Assembly: GCF_027172205.1 (NCBI RefSeq)
Contig: NC_070606.1
Coordinates: 99,086,534 to 99,150,533, forward strand
DNA: 64,000 nucleotides
DNA from: Podarcis raffonei
Taxonomy: Eukaryota; Chordata; Lepidosauria; Squamata; Lacertidae
Direction of reading: 5' to 3'
Shown piece by piece: positions 57,649 to 64,000 of this stretch (positions are counted from its first letter, which is position 1; every line of letters starts with the position of its first letter). The notes beneath the pieces were generated by a model that saw only the letters and a program-made list of their open reading frames with translations, was not told the origin of the DNA and did not search any database. The position numbers and the translations under genes are program-made.

Positions 57649-58207
57649 CAGAGGTGTCCAAATTTTTTTCAAAGAGGGCCAGATTTGATGAAGTGAAGAT
57701 GCGGGAGGGAGCTCAAAGTTGTTCAGGTTTTTTAAGGATTTTACCCCAGGACATGTCGGGACGCAGGTGGCGCTGTGGGTAAAACCTCAGTGCCTAGGAC
57801 TTGCCGATCGCATGGTCGTCAGTTCGAATCCCCGCGGCGGGTTGCGCTCCCGTCGTTCGGTCCCAGCGCCTGCCAACCTAGCAGTTCAAAAGCACCCCCG
57901 GGTGCAAGTAGATAAATAGGGACCGCTTACTAGCGGGAAGGTAAACGGCGTTTCCGTGTGCTGCGCTGGCTCGCCAGATGCAGCTTGTCACACTGGCCAC
58001 GTGACCCGGAAGTGTCTTCGGACAGCGCTGGCCCCCGGCCTCTTAAGTGAGATGGGCACACAACCCCAGAGTCGGACACAACTGGCCCGACTGGCCCCTT
58101 TACCTTTATGTTTACCTTTTACCCCAGGACATATACTGCCAAAGGGACTGGATTAAATCGACCAGCGGGCCGGATTAGGCCCCCGAAACGGACTTTGGAC
58201 ATGCCTG
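57649..58207 (+). mobile_element. hAT-type element interrupted by a SINE
   Basis: Left end CAGAGGTGTCCAAATTTTTT and right end GGACTTTGGACATGCCTG are inverted. Flanks CTGTAGAC (57641-57648) and TTGTAGAC (58208-58215) differ at one base. The SINE at 57755-58116 sits inside. Confidence 0.85.
57755..58116 (+). repeat. Sauria/Squam1-type SINE with 16-bp target duplication
   Basis: TTTTACCCCAGGACAT at 57739-57754 and 58117-58132 flanks a full-length copy with the B box AGTTCGAATCCCC and the CTTAAGTGAGATGGGCACAC block. Confidence 0.95.
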
Positions 58208-58216
58208 TTGTAGACA

Positions 58217-58576
58217 AACAGGGCTCTCTGAATCCATCTGTCTTTCTCTTCCTTTGGCTGTCCTTCTGTCTGCACCTCACAGCTAAGAGCTCCATGCAGC
58301 TCTTTTCTCTTAAATATCACTCAGCAAGCACACAAATACGGATTAGCATGCCTTATCACACCGCTAAGTAGTCATTGCTATTCTCTGCTGTGTATCCCGT
58401 GCACAATCTGACTTAATGAGGAAGCAACAGGCCTGCCAATTAGGAGGTGTTAAGCCAATCAAGGGCAATTAATCTCCCTCACTGACCCACCTTCCTCCAA
58501 ATCAATTTTTAACTCCATGCTGAGCAAAGTCTTTATTTTGCTTTTTACGCTGACTAAGCAGGCGGCAGGACGAAAA
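58217..58576. other. intergenic DNA, nothing recognised
   Basis: No gene or assigned repeat. Confidence 0.4.
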
Positions 58577-58578
58577 TA

Positions 58579-60179
58579 CCGTATTTTTCCCTCTATTACA
58601 CGCAGATTTTTTCTCCTAAAAAGTAAGGGGAAATGTCTGTGCGTGTTATTGAGCGAATGTGTGGGGTCCCTGGAGCTGACAAGCGCAAGTGAAGGCAAAA
58701 ATCAGGCAAATATCAAATCGTCCGGAGAAGGGAGGAAAGCTGCTGCTTTCCTGCATTCTGCCTCAGGGTCTTACTGCCCACCCGCTTCTGTTTCCTTACT
58801 GTGTTTGCTCAAACGGAACAAAGAGCAGAGAAAACCCCTCCCCTCCAGGCAAGCAGAGCGTCTAATTCCTCTCCGTGCGTCTGGGACTCGAAGGCAACAT
58901 GCAGGTTGGGGGGGGGGGAGAGAAAAAGAGAGAGCTGGCTGGCTTGTGGGGGGGACGACTTTTGCCTGCCTTTCCTCCCTCCGGTAAAACCCCTCTCCTG
59001 CATTCTTAGCCAGCTGCTTCTCTGCACACCCCTCTCCTTGTCGCTTCTATGTTTTTCCTTCCCTCCCTACTTAAAACGTGGTTCCAATCACGGATCCACA
59101 TGGATCCTCAGGATCTTTGCATTGAGTCACCCCAAATTCACCATCAGATCACATAGCAATGATCTGATGCAAAAACAGGGCTGCAATGGTGCAAAAACAT
59201 GGTTACAAAGCACGGATCCACATGGATCCTCAGGATCTTTGCATTGGGTCACCCCAAATTCACCATCAGATCACATAGCATGTCCATGGCTACAGCCTGC
59301 ACCAAAAAAATCACGCACCCACTGTTGCCTGGGGCTGCAATGGTACAAAAATGTGGTTACAAAGCATGGATCCACATGGATCCTCAGGATCTTTGCATTG
59401 GGTCACCCCAAATTCACCATCAGATCACATAGCATGTCCATGGCTACAGCCTGCACCAAAAAAATCACGCACCCACTGTTGCCTGGGGCTGCAATGGTGC
59501 AAAAACGTGGTTACAAAGCATGGATCCACATGGATCCTCAGGATCTTTGCATTGGGTCACCCCAAATTCACCATCAGATCACATAGCATGTCCATGGCTA
59601 CAGCCTGCACCAAAAAAATCACGCACCCACTGTTGCCTGGGACTGCAATGGTACAAAAATGTGGTTACAAAGCATGGATCCACATGGATCCTCAGGATCT
59701 TTGCATTGGGTCACCCCAAATTCACCATCAGATCACATAGCATGTCCATGGCTACAGCCTGCACCAAAAAAATCACGCACCCACTGTTGCCTGGGGCTGC
59801 AATGGTGCAAAAACGTGGTTACAAAGCATGGATCCACATGGATCCTCAGGATCTTTGCATTGGGTCACCCCAAATTCACCATCAGATCACATAGCATGTC
59901 CATGGCTACAGCCTGCACCAAAAAAATCACGCACCCACTGTTGCCTGGGGCTGCAATGGTGCAAAAACGTGGTTACAAAGCATGGATCCACATGGATCCT
60001 CAGGATCTTTGCATTGGGCTACCCCAAACTCACCGTCAAATCACATGTCTGTGGCCGCAGCATGAAGCACAAAAATGATACATCCACTGTTTCATTCAGA
60101 ATTTTTTTTTCTTGTTTTCCTCCTCTAAAAACTATGTGCGTGTTATGGTCTGGTGCGTGTTATAGAGCGAAAAATACGG
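58579..60179 (+). mobile_element. expanded TA-flanked inverted-repeat element containing a satellite array
   Basis: Left end CCGTATTTTTCCCTCTATTA and right end TAGAGCGAAAAATACGG, with TA at 58577-58578 and 60180-60181. The sub-terminal motif GTGCGTGTTAT occurs near both ends. It is 1601 bases long against about 258-260 for the other three copies. The interior holds about 430 bases of unique CT-rich DNA and then seven tandem units. The open frames in the array arise because all frames of the unit lack stops; they are not genes. Confidence 0.85.
59074..60090 (+). repeat. 154-bp tandem array (seven units) inside the element
   Basis: The word CAGGATCTTTGCATTG starts at 59109, 59231, 59385, 59539, 59693, 59847 and 60001, so the spacings are 122, then five of 154. 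The first unit lacks 32 bases and the last is diverged. Units contain GATCCACATGGATC, an inverted repeat, and CACCAAAAAAATCACGCACC. Unit junctions alternate GGTACAAAAATGTGG and GGTGCAAAAACGTGG over four units, giving a 308-base dimer pattern. Confidence 0.95.
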
Positions 60180-60181
60180 TA

Positions 60182-60535
60182 GGTCTCCTGTCGGCAGTGG
60201 GAGGGAAGGCGGGCAGAGCTGTGCCCAAGTGTGCCCTACTGATTTTGAATATATTGATATGCAGTCATATGGGCGAACCCACCCACACGCAAGGTGCGCA
60301 TACAAATATGCCTTTCCAGGAACTCGTCAGCTTGTCACTTGCAAAGGTTTGAAATGCAAAAATAAGCGTTTCTCCCGCCCTCATTGTTTTAAAAGAATTT
60401 ATTTATTATTCTGCATATTTATAAAGCACAGCAAGAAACGACCGAAGAGGTCCACAAGAAGACAGAACAGGGAAAAATGCAAAGGTAACAAACTCTCAAA
60501 ACAGGTAAACTGTTTCTGAAAACTCTAAAGGCAAT
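60182..60535. other. intergenic DNA, nothing recognised
   Basis: No gene or assigned repeat. Confidence 0.4.
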
Positions 60536-60895
60536 CCTAGAATTGGAAGCGACCCTAAGAGTCATCTAGTCCATCTAGTCCATCTAGTCCAATCTCCTAT
60601 ACAGTGGTGCCTCGCAAGACGAAATTAATCCATTCCACGAGTCTCTTCGTCTTGCGGTTTTTTCGTCTTGCGAAGCACGGCTATTAGCGGCTTAGCGGCT
60701 ATTAGCGGCTTAGCGGCTTTAAGAAAAAGGAAACAAACTCGCAAGAAAGCAAGCCCATAGGGAAAATCGTCTTGTGAAGCGACGCAAAAACCGAAAAACC
60801 CTTTTGTCTTGCGCGTTTTTCGTTTTGCGAGGCATTCGTCTTGCGGGGCACCACTGTAATGCAGGAATCTCAGCTCAGGCATCCATGGCCATGGT
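60536..60895 (-). mobile_element. CR1 LINE 3' end split by a mariner MITE
   Basis: TAGAATTGGAAGCGACCCTA and GTCATCTAGTCC on the left, with ATCTAGTCC present three times in a row, and AATGCAGGAATCTCAGCTCA on the right, reversed CR1. Confidence 0.85.
60602..60856. mobile_element. mariner-type MITE inserted in CR1
   Basis: Ends CAGTGGTGCCTCGCAAGACG and CGTCTTGCGGGGCACCACTG, TA duplication at 60600-60601 and 60857-60858. The interior has repeated TTAGCGGCTAT words. Confidence 0.92.
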
Positions 60896-60964
60896 CACCA
60901 TTTCTGCAGTTCTGTGGTTAATATTCCATAAACGGACAGGCCCGCCCTTTCTAGGTACCCTCCA

Positions 60965-61125
60965 CTGACAGGAGAGTCTGGATGGACAAAGGAAAGTCCG
61001 TTTTCACGCAGCGCAGAGTTAACCTATGGAACTCCCTGCCTCAGGAGACAGTGATGGCCACCAGCTTAGATGTCTTTAAAAGAGGATTAGACAAATTCCC
61101 GGCGAGGGCTCTCGATGGTTTCTGG
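60965..61125 (+). mobile_element. CR1 LINE fragment
   Basis: TATGGAACTCCCTGCCTCAG and TTTAAAAGAGGATTAGACAA. Confidence 0.8.
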
Positions 61126-61469
61126 GTGAGGCAAACAGGGGTCTCCTAAACAAATCTTAGCAGCATCCTTTATCAAACGACAGTTCCCAGGATTATTTGA
61201 GGGAAGCCATGGTTGCGAGTGCAGTGGTATAAGACCGCTCCCTTTCCCCGGGGGCGCGGCATTACCGGCAGACATCCGGGACCTCACAGTGACTTGGGAG
61301 TGACCGGAGGGATGCTCCCAGTGGCGTCACGCCCCCCCGGGGGCCAATCGGGTTAGCCAGGGAGCGTGGCCCCTTGCTGTTTAGACCGCGGCGTGGCTGA
61401 GAGCCAGCTTCCACTCGCCGGATCTCCCAGCCACCCCCCCTCTATTTCATGCATTGCTTGACTTTGGCC
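61126..61469. other. intergenic DNA, nothing recognised
   Basis: GC-rich in part. No gene or assigned repeat. Confidence 0.4.
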
Positions 61470-61850
61470 TTGCTAATTTTTTTCCTAATTCTTAAAGCTG
61501 TATTTTAATCAACTGCTTGGTTGTGTTTTAATGTACAGTGGCACCTTGGGTTACAGACGCTTCAGGTTACGCGTTTTCGGGTTGCGCACTGCTCCAAACC
61601 CGGAAGTACCAGAACAGGTTATGTCCGGGTTTCGGTGCTCGGGCATGCGCAGAAGCACTAAATCACGCTTTGCACGTGCGCAGTAGCGCCGAATCGCAAC
61701 GCTGTGGGTTGCGAACGTGCCTCCTGCACGGATCACGTTCGCAACCCAAGTTTCCACTGTATTTCATATTTGATGTTAGCCGCCCTGAGTCCAGTCTTGG
61801 CCGGGGAGGGCGGGTATAAATAAAAATTTACTTGCTTACTTGCTTACTAT
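61470..61850 (+). mobile_element. L2-like LINE 3' end split by a mariner MITE
   Basis: Left part AAAGCTGTATTTTAATCAAC. Right part GATGTTAGCCGCCCTGAGTC and GGCGGGTATAAATAAAAATT with a (TTGCTTAC)n tail. Confidence 0.8.
61536..61759. mobile_element. mariner/Tigger-type MITE inserted in L2
   Basis: Ends CAGTGGCACCTTGGGTTACA and CAACCCAAGTTTCCACTG, TA on both sides. Confidence 0.88.
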
Positions 61851-62143
61851 GGACTAACGTCGGTCACCTGGTTCTGAGGGCCAGGTAGGAATTTTCCCAC
61901 TTGGCAAACTGGCACCAGTCATTTGGTTTTCACTCGCCTTGTAGCAATCATCAAAACTTTGTAAGGTTAGGAATTGGGTAAGCCTTGTTGATGGGAGAGG
62001 AGATTGTTGCCTCCGTCTGCCCCTCCTCGTTAAGGGCATCCCATTAAAGGGATCCGGGGGCGTGGTTCCTGTCCAAAGCCTGGGCATAGGCTTGGGCCAT
62101 GGCACGACGCCATCGGTGACCCCGAGGATGCTCCGATTTGATG
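61851..62143. other. intergenic DNA, nothing recognised
   Basis: No gene or assigned repeat. Confidence 0.4.
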
Positions 62144-62145
62144 TA

Positions 62146-62728
62146 CAGTAGACCCTCGTTTGGCGCGGGTGGCGCTGTGCATTAAACAACAGAGCCTAGG
62201 GCTTGCCGATCAGAAGGTCGGCGGTTCGAATCCCCGCGACGGGGTGAGCTCCCGTTGCTCGGTCCCTGCTCCTGCCCACCTAGCAGTTCGAAAGCATGTC
62301 AAAGTGCAAGTAAATAAATAAATACCGCTCCGGCGGGGAGGTAAATGGCATTTCCGTGCGCTGCTCTGGTTCGCCAGAAGTGGCTTAGTCATGCTGGCCA
62401 CATGACCCAGAAACTGTACGCCGGCTCCCTCGGCCAATAAAGCGAGATGAGCGCCGCAACCGCAGAGTCGGCCACGACTGGACCTAATAGTCAGGGGTCC
62501 CTTTACCTTTACCTAGACCCTCGGGTTATGTTACTCTTGAGTAATGTCAACTTTGGACTGCGAAAGCGGCAAACCCAGAAGTATTTTTCCGGGTTTTGCC
62601 ACTCACGCATGCGCAAAAGCGCTCTATCAGCCGCGTGTGTGCACAGAAGCGGCGCCTCTGGATACGGATTTTTTTGGGTGCACACGGACCCCCGGAACGA
62701 ATTTAATTCGTATCCAGAGGGTCCACTG
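62146..62728. mobile_element. mariner-type MITE interrupted by a SINE
   Basis: Starts CAGTAGACCCTCG and ends CAGAGGGTCCACTG, TA at 62144-62145 and 62729-62730. The SINE at 62159-62514 lies 13 bases inside the left end. Confidence 0.9.
62159..62514 (+). repeat. Sauria/Squam1-type SINE with 9-bp target duplication
   Basis: Flanked by AGACCCTCG at 62150-62158 and 62515-62523. Full length, with B box GGTTCGAATCCCC, GGCCAATAAAGCGAGATGAG and tail CCCTTTACCTTTACC. Confidence 0.95.
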
Positions 62729-62730
62729 TA

Positions 62731-63489
62731 TATCATAGGGCTCCCCCTATCGGTAGTTGACCCTTGAGAGACTTCCTGCAGATGGACAGGAGAGTCAGGA
62801 TATAGTCTGGCTTCACCCAAACGCATAAGCCAAACTTCTCACACTTGTAACCAATAAAGTTGCAGCCTAATTTATCCCATTAACCCAACATACTCATGTC
62901 TGTGTGTTTGTTTCTGAGGGGAACTGCAGGGCTCGGGGCCCCGCCAAGCAAAAGTGCTTTTAAGGTAAGGTGCAGATGAGGCCTAAAATCCACCCACTTC
63001 TTTCTCCTGGAAGATAAGCTACTGTTGTGCCATTGCCGTAATTCAATTATTTTAGCACTGTTTTCTCAACGGGAGCTGCTCTGTGACTCTTATCTCAGTC
63101 AGATGGAGCAGTGGATATAGACACGGGCCCCGATCCAAAGGGCTGTGGGGCTCTGAGGCACAAACAGGTTTGTCAAATCACCACATGCGCTTGGGGTATC
63201 AAGTCATGTTCTGTGCATGTGTGCCACATTGCTCCCAGATGGGTTTCCTGGCACTGAAGAGAGTGGGAAAAGAGAGAATTAGATCTGCTTTGAAGATTAT
63301 AGCACACTGAGGGCATATCTCATGATACAGGCCTAAACCGGTTCAACAGACATTTCCTCTCTTCAAGGCACCTACGGGAACTGGGAAGTGGCTACGGCAG
63401 CCTTTGCCAACTGGGTGCCTTCAAGATCTTCTGCGCTACAACTCCCGTCAGCCAAGGCCAGCACATGGGGCAGATGAAAAGAAAGAAAG
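62731..63489. other. intergenic DNA, mostly unassigned
   Basis: 63395-63470 has the short repeat word CTACAACTCCCGTCAGCC. No gene. Confidence 0.4.
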
Positions 63490-63862
63490 AAATTCAGGAC
63501 AGATGAAAGAAAGCACTTCTTCACACAGCGCAGGGTTCAACTGTGGAACTCCCTGACACAGGAGCACCAAGCTAGACTGATTCAAAAGAGGATTGGACAA
63601 ATTCTGCTGAAGGCAGCCCTGTTTAGGGAAGCTTTTAATGTTTTATAGGTTATTGTATTTTAATATTCCGTTGGAAGCCGCCCAGAGTGGTTGGAGAAAC
63701 CCAGCCAGATGGATGGGGTATTATTATTATTAATAATAATATTAATAATAGTTATTATTATTAATGGAGAAGGAGAGGGCTACTGATTGCTCCTAGCCAT
63801 GAGGGCTCTGTTCCACCTCCACACTTGGAGGCAGAAATGCTTCTGAATACCAGTTGCTGAAG
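63490..63862 (+). mobile_element. CR1 LINE split by an L2-like 3' end
   Basis: Left part CACTTCTTCACACAGCGCAG and AAAGAGGATTGGACAAATT. Right part CTCCTAGCCATGAGGGCTCT and CACTTGGAGGCAGAAATG. Confidence 0.82.
63604..63762 (+). mobile_element. L2-like LINE 3' end nested in CR1
   Basis: TGAAGGCAGCCCTGTTTAGG, GCCGCCCAGAGTGGTTGG and a tail of ATT/AAT units. Confidence 0.88.
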
Positions 63863-63865
63863 GTA

Positions 63866-64000
63866 CGCGGGTGGCGCTGTGGTCTAAACCACAGAGCCGA
63901 GGGCTTGCCAATCGGAAGGTCGGTGGTTCGAATCCCCACGACGGGGTGAGCTCCTGTTGGTCTGCCCCAGCTCCTGCCAACCTAGCAGTTTGAAAGCACA
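63866..64000 (+). repeat. Sauria/Squam1-type SINE, 5' part, cut by window edge
   Basis: CGCGGGTGGCGCTGTGGTCT, B box GGTTCGAATCCCC and GCAGTTTGAAAGCACA. The tail lies beyond the window. Confidence 0.9.

Noticed and set aside
58801-60352. Series of long overlapping frames repeating one peptide (MDPHGSSGSLHWVTP)
   Set aside because: They are read-outs of the 154-base tandem array. 154 is not a multiple of 3, so each unit shifts frame; no constraint on one frame is seen.

Overview
The window is vertebrate nuclear DNA, most likely from a squamate reptile (lizard or snake). It carries one intact protein-coding gene, BCL6, the BTB/zinc-finger transcriptional repressor, on the minus strand with every intron in place. 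The repeat set is typical of squamates: tRNA-derived SINEs of the Sauria/Squam1 type with a BovB-like 3' end, a BovB LINE, many CR1 and L2 LINE ends, L1 fragments, Penelope-like elements, and several families of short non-autonomous DNA transposons (hAT with 8-bp target duplications, Tc1/mariner-type with TA).

Layout. Bases 1-1030 are downstream flank with a SINE and a hAT element. BCL6 runs from a poly(A) signal near 1050 to a promoter near 33.6 kb. Its 3' UTR (about 1031-2453) is rich in microsatellites. Eight coding exons lie between 2454 and 13416 and join in frame with GT-AG introns into a 713-residue protein. A possible tiny non-coding exon 2 lies near 27.05 kb. Non-coding exon 1 ends at 33267 inside a CpG island (about 31.4-33.6 kb). 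The last ~100 bases of exon 1 are almost identical to the human 5' UTR as I recall it and hold four TTCNNNGAA palindromes, one being the BCL6 autoregulation motif TTCCTAGAA. From 34 to 64 kb I see no gene: the DNA is intergenic, with long repeat-poor AT-rich blocks (34.2-36.9, 37.1-39.3, 39.5-42.7, 44.2-45.5, 46.5-48.0, 48.9-50.8 and 52.5-54.1 kb) that may hold regulatory elements, and repeat-dense blocks (50.8-52.5, 54.1-56.5 and 57.2-64 kb) in which elements are nested in one another.

The most unusual structure is a TA-flanked inverted-repeat element at 58579-60179. It belongs to a family otherwise about 260 bp long here (4258, 14300, 43945), but it has an interior array of 154-bp tandem units with a dimeric sub-pattern, apparently a satellite growing inside a transposon. 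I found no evidence for an undescribed protein-coding system. All calls come from reading the sequence and from memory of the families; no database search was run.
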